Positions 1 to 7,779 of a DNA stretch of 63,972 nucleotides are shown here, piece by piece. How positions within the stretch are numbered: position 1 is the first letter of the stretch; every line of letters starts with the position of its first letter. The position numbers were made by a program, and so were the translations under genes. This DNA comes from Saprospiraceae bacterium (GTDB lineage: Bacteria > Bacteroidota > Bacteroidia > Chitinophagales > Saprospiraceae), in the NCBI GenBank assembly GCA_022448995.1, contig JAKVCT010000004.1:1-63972 (forward strand). Reading direction: 5' to 3'. Under the pieces are notes generated by a model. The model was not told where the DNA came from and did not search any database. It saw only the letters and a program-made list of their open reading frames with translations.

Positions 1-407
1 AGAATGTCTCTGACTTGGGTATGGGATATTTCATCACAATAACCCAACTCTACTATTTTGTCTGCTAACAGGCGTAAGCTCCATTGACTATAGCCTTCTG
101 GAGCATCACTACACGATAGTAAAATGATTGCATTCTCTTGTTTTTTGCTTATGCTTATTGGACGACCTGGACGAGGAGCATCATAGATACAGTCTAATCC
201 TCTTTCCTCATACCTTTTGGCTAATTTGCCTAAGGTAACTAGGGAGAATTGAACCGTCTCTTTTACTGCTTCATAGGTTTTACCCTTGTCCAATTCTAAC
301 AAGGAAACTATTCGTTTATACGTTCTTGATTTCAATGAACCTTTCCCAAGCAGCTCTTTTAGTTGCTTGCGATCTTTTTCACTTAACTTGATATGTTCTT
401 TTTTCAT
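1..407 (-). CDS. IS630-family transposase, N-terminal part (runs off left edge)
   Basis: Reading the minus strand from an ATG at 407 gives an open frame of about 135 codons to the window edge. The protein begins MKKEHIKLSEKDRKQLKELL and continues with a helix-turn-helix region (about residues 30-75) and the segment YEERGLDCIYDAPRPGRP. That layout, an HTH followed by a GL-x-D-x-PRPGRP linker, is typical of the N-terminal half of IS630/Tc1-mariner-type transposases; the DDE catalytic half would lie left of the window. Whether the copy is intact cannot be told. The DNA just upstream of the start (about 451-640) carries repeat arms found elsewhere in the window and may hold the right terminus of the element. 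The family call is from sequence resemblance only. Confidence 0.8.
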   Translation of the reverse strand, partial: MKKEHIKLSEKDRKQLKELLGKGSLKSRTYKRIVSLLELDKGKTYEAVKETVQFSLVTLGKLAKRYEERGLDCIYDAPRPGRPISISKKQENAIILLSCSDAPEGYSQWSLRLLADKIVELGYCDEISHTQVRDI

Positions 408-450
408 ATTGAGTATTTTTACTCAATATACAAAATATAAATTTATTTAT

Positions 451-640
451 TTTACATTGTACTTAGTTCGTTGATTTTTTTGCCAAAAAATTAAAAAATA
501 TCTTTTAGCTCTGTTGAGCACTTTGTAGTTCTTACGGCTTGATGATCAGGGGCTTATAAGATTTTATTAATCTTTTGTATTCTTTTGGTTATCAATTAGT
601 TACGGAAAATTAACGAACTATTGATAATAATAAAAAACTT
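451..640. repeat. Intergenic repeat arms upstream of the IS630-type gene
   Basis: The 593 bases between the transposase start and the next gene hold no convincing ORF. TAGTTCGTTGATTTTTT at 464-480 recurs exactly at 48513-48529. AATTAACGAACTATTGATA at 608-626 is nearly the inverse of that arm and resembles 47514-47532. AGCTCTGTTGAGCACTTTG near 509-528 resembles the 47462 copy. A separate AAGTAGCTAGCCAC at 939-952 matches the termini of the MITE-like elements at 10636 and 34161. The stretch looks like accumulated mobile-element ends. Confidence 0.5.
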
Positions 641-1000
641 TTACGGTAAATTATTTGATGCACGATCTCAGATCATAAAATTCTAGTCGATAAATAGATT
701 TGGAGTAATTTTTAGTGTATATTGAGCAGTCAACAAACTCTAATAATCATTGTTATTTGAAATCTTAATTTTTATAGCTCTTTCGGTTTTATAAATTTTT
801 GATTATCAGTGCTGAATTCTTGTAAATATATCTGTGTGGAAACATGGATATTAGATTCCTATAGAATTGAGCTTGTGGCGTTTTGCCCTCTAGCTATTTT
901 TCATGAAAACAATTTCAAAGAATAACTTCTTATCATATAAGTAGCTAGCCACGTACTTGTATAATCTTTATTAACCCTGATAGGCTTCATTTTTAAATCC

Positions 1001-1735
1001 ATGTTAATTATGCGTTTTTCTTACACCTTTTTTTTATGCTTTTGCGTATGTGTATTTGCCATTAGTTCTTGTCAAAAAGAAACTAACTTTTCATCACCAG
1101 GAACAGGAGGTCTAACTATAGATTCAGAGTTTGTCTTTCCTGAAACTGTTTTTTCTGATTACATAGTAGAATATGATGGAACAACCAATAATACAAGAGT
1201 TACAGCCACTTTTATATATGAAAATCCTTTTGATTCTTTAGACGGAGCAAGAGTTCGTTTGAATACTTGGTCGGATGTGTATTGTAATGGAGTTCGCTTG
1301 ACTGAGACAAGGAGTACTAGTTACTCTCATGTTTTTAAGGGATTCATAGAAGATTTAGAATTTGAGTGGCAAAGTTGGGGATTTCTTACTTATTTTAATG
1401 AAGTACATCTAAATAAAGCTAATGTTTTAGGAACGGTCTATGATCTTAGCGAGATTAATAATGAGTTTAGATGGGATGGCCCTCCTGTAGAAAATGGCGA
1501 GGAAGTTAATTTAGTCTTTAAGAAGGTTAGCCCTGCATTTTGGACAAGTACACCTTTAGATTCTACAGTATTTGTTCCCACGGATAAACTCAATAGACTA
1601 ATGGAAAAACGGAAAAAGGGACTAATGTTTTTCCAACGCACAAAGATTGAAAATGCTCAACAAGCTACTTTCCAAGGGGGACAGATTCGAACAAGTTATA
1701 AGTCTGATTGTATTCCTGTAAGTATAGTAGAATAG
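1001..1735 (+). CDS. Putative lipoprotein, unknown function
   Basis: This is a 244-residue protein. The N-terminus is a hydrophobic signal ending in a lipobox (FAISSC, Cys at about residue 24), so it is expected to be lipidated at that cysteine and anchored in an envelope membrane. The mature part is rich in aromatic and acidic residues with alternating hydrophobic positions, suggesting an all-beta domain, but I recognise no family. A second possible ATG at 1010 would give a shorter n-region starting MRFSY. The gene stands alone, is followed by a good terminator, and has no obvious functional partner. Confidence 0.8.
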   Translation: MLIMRFSYTFFLCFCVCVFAISSCQKETNFSSPGTGGLTIDSEFVFPETVFSDYIVEYDGTTNNTRVTATFIYENPFDSLDGARVRLNTWSDVYCNGVRLTETRSTSYSHVFKGFIEDLEFEWQSWGFLTYFNEVHLNKANVLGTVYDLSEINNEFRWDGPPVENGEEVNLVFKKVSPAFWTSTPLDSTVFVPTDKLNRLMEKRKKGLMFFQRTKIENAQQATFQGGQIRTSYKSDCIPVSIVE

Positions 1736-1749
1736 TGTTCTTTTTCTTA

Positions 1750-1808
1750 GTTAAAGTAAAACAGAATGTTAAAGTACTAATAAAATTCTGTTTCATTTAA
1801 CTTTTTTC
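1750..1808 (+). terminator. Rho-independent terminator after the lipoprotein gene
   Basis: Arms at 1750-1767 and 1785-1801 pair with one small mismatch region, with an inner AAACAGAAT/ATTCTGTTT stem, and are followed by a run of six T. It sits 15 bases after the stop codon at 1735. Confidence 0.7.
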
Positions 1809-1810
1809 TA

Positions 1811-2301
1811 ATTAAATTAGTTGGTTAAAAGGTAAGTCCAAAGCATTATTCGGTATAATAATGTATATTTAGAATATATGCTGAATTCTAAAAATTTCTC
1901 GTGTGCAAAACCATGGAATGATTAGTTGGACTGATCATTTCCTGTGCCACTAATTTGTGTTGTTTACTCGACTTTGTAACTCTACTGTAAGTTTGTATTT
2001 AATCTTGACCAGTTGTACAAGTTGGTCATTTACGCTTCATATAATTCCATTCGCAATAAACTTTGAAGAAGTTGTTATAAGAGATAAGGAAAGGAGGAAT
2101 GCAAAAGTAGTGGCATAAGTAGCACCTATTGCATATCGAATACATTTAAGAAGTAGATTTACAATAGTCCACGAAGAATTAGTTTTACTGCGTCTTTGAG
2201 TAAAATTAAAATTAGACGAAATCAAAAAAATTGAAGCAACGAAGATGATGAAGTTGTTTCAATAACTTCACAAAAAACTTGAACTAAATATAAATACAAT
2301 T
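1811..2301. other. Intergenic region, no gene recognised
   Basis: About 490 bases of AT-rich DNA. A 62-codon minus-strand ORF (2037-2225) has a hydrophobic stretch but no other sign of coding. A near-palindrome around TTGTACAA lies at about 2005-2025. Nothing else is supported. Confidence 0.4.
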
Positions 2302-3048
2302 ATGACAAATTTTCTAAAATTTATTCTGTGTTGTTTATTTATGACAACCATAAGCCAATTTAGCTATGCCCAAAAAACTAATTCTTTGAAGGAAGGCTAT
2401 GTAAGCTACGAAGTAGATGTAAATGGAGCGCCACAAGCAGCTCAGATGTTAAAAAGTAGCTCGATTACTATGTATTTCAAAAATGGACAAAATTGTCTAA
2501 ACTTTAGTCTAATGGCAGGTATTGCCAGTATCAATTTTATTTGGAATACAGAGGATCAACAATATACTTTATTGACAGATATTCCAACGGTTGCAGAACG
2601 CACAGCTATTCGCTTGGATAGTGATTCTAAGTTTAAAGAAATGTTAGACCAGGGTGGACAACTCAATCAAAAACCTGGGGAAACTAAAGTGGATGTAAAA
2701 ACCAAAAAAGGAAAACGCAAGCGTATAGCAGGTTATAGCTGTCATAAAAATGAAATTACATCAGGAGGGACTTCTATTGTTGTTTATACTAGTCCTAAGT
2801 TAAAAATAGGTGATGCGAATCAATTGAAGGAGCTGTTAGGAGCTAATGGTATTGAGGGGTTTCCTCTAGGCTTCGAAATGGAGGTAGAAGGGATTAAAGT
2901 GTTTATGAAAGCAACAGAGGTTTCTAAAAAAAGTGTGGATAGTAGTCAGTTTGAAATTCCTTCGGGTTATAAAGAGATAAGCTTAGAAGAGTTTAAAGAG
3001 CAGCTTGGAGATCAGTTAGGTACAGGTAATGGAACAATTGGTTTATAA
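2302..3048 (+). CDS. DUF4412-like secreted protein
   Basis: A 248-residue protein with a clear signal peptide (about residues 1-23, cleavage after FSYA). The mature part opens with KEGYVSYEVDVNG and has the order YF-KNGQ...YTLLTD...GYSC that resembles DUF4412/GLPGLI-type Bacteroidota envelope proteins: a starting beta-strand with the G-x-I/V-x-Y pattern, a statement of metal or bound-state like strands, then a GY-x-C-x-K motif near residue 143. Molecular function of the family is not established. The gene is monocistronic. The DUF assignment is from pattern recognition and moderately secure. Confidence 0.7.
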   Translation: MTNFLKFILCCLFMTTISQFSYAQKTNSLKEGYVSYEVDVNGAPQAAQMLKSSSITMYFKNGQNCLNFSLMAGIASINFIWNTEDQQYTLLTDIPTVAERTAIRLDSDSKFKEMLDQGGQLNQKPGETKVDVKTKKGKRKRIAGYSCHKNEITSGGTSIVVYTSPKLKIGDANQLKELLGANGIEGFPLGFEMEVEGIKVFMKATEVSKKSVDSSQFEIPSGYKEISLEEFKEQLGDQLGTGNGTIGL

Positions 3049-3131
3049 CAGTGGTTCTTTGACCAATCGTGTGGTAACAACCAAAGCTTGCCTAGTTTTG
3101 GGTTGTTCAGGATTAGGTAAACAGGGTGATT

Positions 3132-3155
3132 AGCTTCGCAGAGCCCTTCGGGGTT
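3132..3155. repeat. Dispersed intergenic repeat, GC-rich arm
   Basis: GCTTCGCAGAGCCCTTCGGG followed by GTT is a close copy of the arm ACTTCGCAGAGCCTTTTAGG found inverted at 47480-47502. Related copies lie at 39311-39336, 47415-47436 and 49490-49540. All are between genes. Confidence 0.5.
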
Positions 3156-3290
3156 TTCGTCCTTCTTTGTTGCTGACAACCCATATAGTCCGGTTAATCC
3201 AGTGGGGTAGATTTTACTAAGTTTTTAGCGAAACTGAGTTCCATTTTTTTGCTTGACCTGACTTGTTTTCGGTTAAAACACTGAATTCAA

Positions 3291-3346
3291 AAAAGAAATC
3301 ACCCCGCTTTTTGCACTTTATGTTCAAAAGCGGGGTGATTTCTTTT
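3291..3346. terminator. Strong bidirectional terminator
   Basis: A perfect 21-bp stem (3291-3311 with 3326-3346, core AATCACCCCGC/GCGGGGTGATT) with a 14-base loop and A/T-rich ends on both sides. It lies between two convergent genes, the DUF4412-like gene and the PLP enzyme gene, and can serve both. Confidence 0.9.
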
Positions 3347-3386
3347 CTATAAACATCTGTAGCTTATTGATTATCAAGATTTTTAT

Positions 3387-4493
3387 CTAATACTGAATAT
3401 CCCTACTTATGTACAATACATCCTTTGTATGACGCAACAAGTCAGCAGTCATGCAAGAGTGAATTGGCAAAATACCGATTACGTCTCCTATCTTAAGTTG
3501 GTCAAAAGTATCTTCTTCTACACGTAAAACACCATGTTCTTGCGAAACTGATTTTAGGTAATTATTAGTATTTATTACCTTCCAAGAATCAGATGTCCAT
3601 TGTACCAAAATCCCATAATAAGTGGTTTTGAGCAATGGGTGAGTACCTCGTTCTTTTGAGAAATGCACTCCACCACCATAGATAACAACTTCTCTTCGAT
3701 CAGCATGTTTTGCAACAATAGGACAAGCCAAAGCGACCGCAATTTCGTCCAAATCACAAGCACCAATATTCCATTGCATAAGATCATAATAAACAAAATT
3801 TCCTGCACGAATTTCATCAATAGCACTAAAGTTATCGGCTACGCTACAAGTAGGTGTATCTCCGATAGAGATGATCATATTGGGATATATATCCAAATAT
3901 CGACGTCTCAGAGCTTTGAGTTGTTGTTGGCTAGAATGATGGACAGAACGTATTGCTTCTTTTGACCTACACTGATAACTATGTCCACTATGCACCAAGA
4001 AACCCATAAAATTAGCTTGTTGTACAGCTTCTAGGCGCTTGAGCAATTGATCTATAAAACGAATATTATTAGCAGCTACTCCAGTTCGGTGATAACCTGT
4101 ATCAATTTTGATAAATAAACCAAGTTTACTCTCTAGATGAGCGTCCAAGAAATCAAGAACTTCTAAGGATTCTACTAGAATATGGAGTTGAACCTTTTTG
4201 GCTAATTGATTGATTTCTTTAATGGCACGAATATTAACGGGAAAAGCAATCGTTATATCTTGCCAACCTAGTCCTGCAAAATACTTAGCCATTTGAACAG
4301 AAGAAACTGTAATTTTAGTTACCCCAAACTCACGAAACCACTTACCAACTTCTTCAGACTGATGTGTTTTGAAGTGTGGTCGGAATTCCAATTGATGTTT
4401 CTGAGCTTTATCGGTCAATTTCTTTAGATTTCTAAAAGCTCTACTTTTATCAATGAGTAGTGTAGGACGAATGATTTGTTCAAAATCTATCAT
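3387..4493 (-). CDS. D-threonine aldolase / D-serine dehydratase (DSD1)-like PLP enzyme
   Basis: A 368-residue fold-type III (alanine racemase-like) PLP enzyme. The N-terminal TIM barrel carries the RPHFKTH motif with the PLP lysine at about residue 42; the barrel continues to about residue 250, with VHSGHSY and GDTPTCS motifs. The C-terminal beta domain ends in LPIHSC, where His345 and Cys347 match the metal-binding H-x-C pair of eukaryotic-type D-serine dehydratases and D-threonine aldolases. Expected reactions are D-serine dehydration or D-threonine cleavage in the cytoplasm; substrate cannot be read from the sequence. Full length, single gene, convergent with the upstream plus-strand gene. 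Confidence 0.85.
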   Translation of the reverse strand: MIDFEQIIRPTLLIDKSRAFRNLKKLTDKAQKHQLEFRPHFKTHQSEEVGKWFREFGVTKITVSSVQMAKYFAGLGWQDITIAFPVNIRAIKEINQLAKKVQLHILVESLEVLDFLDAHLESKLGLFIKIDTGYHRTGVAANNIRFIDQLLKRLEAVQQANFMGFLVHSGHSYQCRSKEAIRSVHHSSQQQLKALRRRYLDIYPNMIISIGDTPTCSVADNFSAIDEIRAGNFVYYDLMQWNIGACDLDEIAVALACPIVAKHADRREVVIYGGGVHFSKERGTHPLLKTTYYGILVQWTSDSWKVINTNNYLKSVSQEHGVLRVEEDTFDQLKIGDVIGILPIHSCMTADLLRHTKDVLYISRDIQY

Positions 4494-4525
4494 AAATTAT
4501 GAGCATTGAAGATGGCATAAACTAA

Positions 4526-4562
4526 TTGTGGCGAGATACAAATATACTGTATCTCGCCACAA
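4526..4562. terminator. Perfect 15-bp inverted repeat between two minus-strand genes
   Basis: TTGTGGCGAGATACA (4526-4540) pairs perfectly with 4548-4562 across a 7-base loop. It lies downstream of the ankyrin gene stop (4756) and just upstream of the PLP enzyme start (4493). It may end the ankyrin transcript, though no good T run follows on the minus strand, so an operator or protein-binding site is also possible. Confidence 0.5.
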
Positions 4563-4684
4563 AATGTTAATTTACTTGCTGAAGTTGTTTAAAAAATCTA
4601 ACTAGTTTTTAGACAGATTGTTAGATTCAAAATCCAGATCTCTTACTCTATCACAACGGCTTAAACAACATCGTTACTAAACTT

Positions 4685-4745
4685 AGAGCATATCTAGATT
4701 TATAAGTGCTCAGCAAAGCTAGACCTAAATTTGGACATGCGCTTA
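4685..4745. repeat. Small imperfect inverted repeat (MITE-like fragment)
   Basis: The ends AGAGCATATCTAGATTTA (from 4685) and, read inverted, GCGCATGTCCAAATTTA (to about 4741) are related to each other and to the 19-mer AGAGCATGTCTAAAATTAG that occurs exactly at 61902-61920 and, inverted, at 47544-47562. It lies just downstream of the ankyrin gene. Confidence 0.4.
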
Positions 4746-4755
4746 AGCAGATTAT

Positions 4756-7281
4756 TTAGTGAGGACTTTGTGTTCCACCTGCTTCTTTAGCTTTTTTGGT
4801 AGAAGCATAAGCACCATTATCTTTCAAATATTTTTTCACAGAGTTTGATCTAGCATATTTCAAAACAGATTGTCCTTGCCCTTTACTATTGATTGCATTG
4901 ACATCGGCACCAGCATTAACTAAGATTTTAACAGCAGCCAAGTTATCTCTTTTCAAATCCTTGGCATAAGCCGCAAGATGTAAAGGTGTATTTCCCATAT
5001 TGGGTTCAAATACATTCACATCAGCTCCAGCACTTACCAAAGCTTGTACAATCTTTTGGCTTCCTACAATCTTACAAGCAATGTGCAAGAGAGTAACGCC
5101 ACTTCCTGTTTTTTTATTAACTTCAGCACCCTGCTCAATTAGGTATTCCACCAAGTCAGCGTGGTTATTGGCTACTGCCTTACGGATGTAGTCGAATGGT
5201 TTGGGGTCCGCACCATGTCTAACTAAGATGCGAGCAATTTCTACAGATCCTGTTTCCATTGTAGGAGACATGCCAGGGAAGGGAGCATCCCCATTTTCAC
5301 ACAAAAGCTTGACCATATTAGCATTAGCAAATTTAGCAGCTTTTTTTACCAAACCATTGGGTCGAGCACCTTTAGAGATTAGATACTTAGCTACTTCAAA
5401 CTTATTACCATCTACACTGGGCTCCAAGCCATTTTGAGGAGTTGCACCAAACTCAACAAGATGAGTGACAATTTTTAAATAACCTTTCTTAGAAGGGATA
5501 CTAAGATAACCTTTAGCATCTGCTCCAGCATCTAACAAAACACGTGTAATATCTGCATAGTTTTTCTCTGTTGCACATTTCATTCCCTCATTGGCATCTC
5601 CATTATATTGTAGCAACAACTGAACAGTTTTTAGCTTACCATTACAAGCTGGTGCATTCAGGTGACCTTTAGGATTTGCTCCACGACTCAATAAGATATT
5701 AATAATATTATAATCATCATTAGCAATAGCTGTTTTCATACCTAAGTTAGGATCCGCACCTGCTTCGACAAGTAGAGTTACCATTTCTAAAGAACGTTTT
5801 TCTGTAGCACTTTCTAGGTACTTTTTAGGTTTGGCATCAGCTCCCATAGAAATGAGACGCTGTAGCAATTGTACCTGAGTATGCTCAATAGCACCATCCA
5901 TTGCTAGGTTAGCATCTCCACCATTATCCAATAGAAGATTTGTAAACTCCAGGTTATTTTCGTCTGCTTGTTTCTTCAAATGTTGATTTGGATCTGCCCC
6001 TCCTTCTGCTAAGGCTAGTGTGGCAAAATCTATTTTATTGTTATCAAAAGCCTCTTCCAACATTTGGTTGGCATCAGCTTGGTAAGATACAATAAGGGTT
6101 CTACCTAAATTAATATCTGATTTTTCGATAGAATAACTGATTACCTTATTTGCATCAGCACCTTTTTGTAAACACATATCAATGTACGCATTCTTATCTT
6201 TAGAAATTGTATAATCTAAAGCTTTATTTGCATCAGCACCATTGTCTAATGTTAACTGAGCCACTACTAAATTATCTTGATCCACTGCCAAATCAAAGTG
6301 ATCATTAGTACACTGCACACCTTTACCTAAAATTGCATTGAAAGCATCTAAGTCATTCGCTTTTTGAGCAGCAGTTAGAGATGTTCCATCTGGTTGAATA
6401 CCAGGTATAAGTAAGTTAAAGAAATCTTTTTTCTGATCTGTTATTGTTTTGTTCAAGGCCTTTACATTGCCCATTACACCTTTTTCCATGATCATAGTTA
6501 TTGCCGTCATATCATTATTATCGACAGCAGTTGCAATATCTTCATCAGCAGGTTGTACACCACCATCATTCATAATTAATCGAGCTAAATCATAATTCTT
6601 TTGTTGGAGTGCCCAGCGCAACTGTTGAAGTGTTGGTTTAATCCCTTTATTAATAATTGATTGGGTTTTTACCATATCTTGATTTTTTATCGCAGCATCC
6701 AAGGTAGTTGCACTAGGTGGATTGACAGGTCTAATCGTCCATTTATGAGTTAGGTCACCTGTATACTGATACTGATGAATATTTTCATAATCATCTAGAC
6801 TCTTAGGATCTTGTGACCAGTGTTGTGTACAGAGTACTTTTCTACTGTGTGCGTTTTCGATAGAATATTGACCATTTCCTATATCTACGAATTGCCACTT
6901 TTGAGTTAGATCACCTGTATATTGATATTGATGAATATTCTCTTGGTTATTATTACTCTTAGGATCATTTGACCAGTGTTGTGTGCAGAGTGTCTTTTTG
7001 CTGTATACATTCTCAATTTTATAGAATCCATCACCTAGAGCTGTTACCATCCATTTATGTGTTGGATCTCCTGTATAACTATATTGGGCAATATTTTCTT
7101 GGTTATTCATACTGCTTGGATCTTGTGACGAGTGTTGTGTACAGAGTGCTTTTCTACTGTGTACATTTTCTATAATAACTTCCTCATCTAAGAAGTCCAA
7201 TTGAGCAGAAATAGTATTGGAATGAACTGCCAAGATACTAAAAATAAGTAGTGTAAAGTACGCTTTGTTCAGATGCATCAT
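4756..7281 (-). CDS. Secreted RICIN-type beta-trefoil plus ankyrin-repeat protein
   Basis: An 841-residue protein. Residues 1-26 form a signal peptide. Residues about 30-185 hold three repeats of about 48 residues, each with IENxxSRKxLCTQHxSxDP and ending in a T-x-K-W motif (HKW, QKW, HKW). This is the QxW signature of RICIN-type beta-trefoil lectin domains, so sugar binding is expected. Residues about 195-825 are about 18-20 ankyrin repeats; the early ones are degenerate (GADANKALDYTISKDKN type) and the last three match the consensus well (GVTLLHIACK, GNTPLHLAAY). It is probably exported and could display a long ankyrin solenoid from a lectin anchor. Monocistronic. No enzyme domain was seen. 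Confidence 0.85.
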   Translation of the reverse strand: MMHLNKAYFTLLIFSILAVHSNTISAQLDFLDEEVIIENVHSRKALCTQHSSQDPSSMNNQENIAQYSYTGDPTHKWMVTALGDGFYKIENVYSKKTLCTQHWSNDPKSNNNQENIHQYQYTGDLTQKWQFVDIGNGQYSIENAHSRKVLCTQHWSQDPKSLDDYENIHQYQYTGDLTHKWTIRPVNPPSATTLDAAIKNQDMVKTQSIINKGIKPTLQQLRWALQQKNYDLARLIMNDGGVQPADEDIATAVDNNDMTAITMIMEKGVMGNVKALNKTITDQKKDFFNLLIPGIQPDGTSLTAAQKANDLDAFNAILGKGVQCTNDHFDLAVDQDNLVVAQLTLDNGADANKALDYTISKDKNAYIDMCLQKGADANKVISYSIEKSDINLGRTLIVSYQADANQMLEEAFDNNKIDFATLALAEGGADPNQHLKKQADENNLEFTNLLLDNGGDANLAMDGAIEHTQVQLLQRLISMGADAKPKKYLESATEKRSLEMVTLLVEAGADPNLGMKTAIANDDYNIINILLSRGANPKGHLNAPACNGKLKTVQLLLQYNGDANEGMKCATEKNYADITRVLLDAGADAKGYLSIPSKKGYLKIVTHLVEFGATPQNGLEPSVDGNKFEVAKYLISKGARPNGLVKKAAKFANANMVKLLCENGDAPFPGMSPTMETGSVEIARILVRHGADPKPFDYIRKAVANNHADLVEYLIEQGAEVNKKTGSGVTLLHIACKIVGSQKIVQALVSAGADVNVFEPNMGNTPLHLAAYAKDLKRDNLAAVKILVNAGADVNAINSKGQGQSVLKYARSNSVKKYLKDNGAYASTKKAKEAGGTQSPH

Positions 7282-7779
7282 GTTGTTTGTATCGTTTTAA
7301 TTTGTCTACTAAAAATAGAGATAGTTGATGGATGATTTACTTTGAGGTTTTCGAGGTAAATAGCCCCTTTAGGGGAGAATCATTCCATCACATCTGTTAT
7401 AACTAAAAACTATACCAATTCGTCGTTAAATTTTGGAATATGGTCTAAAAAAATAGGCTCTTACAAAGCTAACTTATTGTGTCATTGTGATGTGAAAATA
7501 ATGGGTATAGTGCTGCTCAATATTCAAAATTTAACAGTTTGTAATATAAGTTACTTTACTTAATTGGAGCTTAGGAGATATAGTTTTGTAGCGCTATATT
7601 TGATAGAGAGTCAAAGAATATCCTTTCTTACTAATAAAGCTCATCAAGATTTTATGAAATTTTATATAACTTGAATATTATTTTGATTATGAGTTGGTTG
7701 TGAACGTTGAGGTAGTTCAGTAAAACTAAGCCTGAAACAGTTCAAGAAAGCTAACAGCTCGATACGAGAGCACCTTGAT
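7282..7779. other. Intergenic region, nothing recognised
   Basis: About 500 bases between two minus-strand genes. It holds a short CCCCTTTAGGGG hairpin near 7363-7376 and should contain the promoter of the ankyrin gene, but no consensus TAnnTTTG was found on the minus strand close to the start. Confidence 0.4.

Noticed and set aside
286..474. 62-codon plus-strand ORF over the transposase start
   Set aside because: Antisense to the clearly coding IS630-type frame.
2037..2225. 62-codon minus-strand ORF with a hydrophobic stretch
   Set aside because: AT-rich intergenic DNA; no promoter, no homology recognised, no conserved partner.
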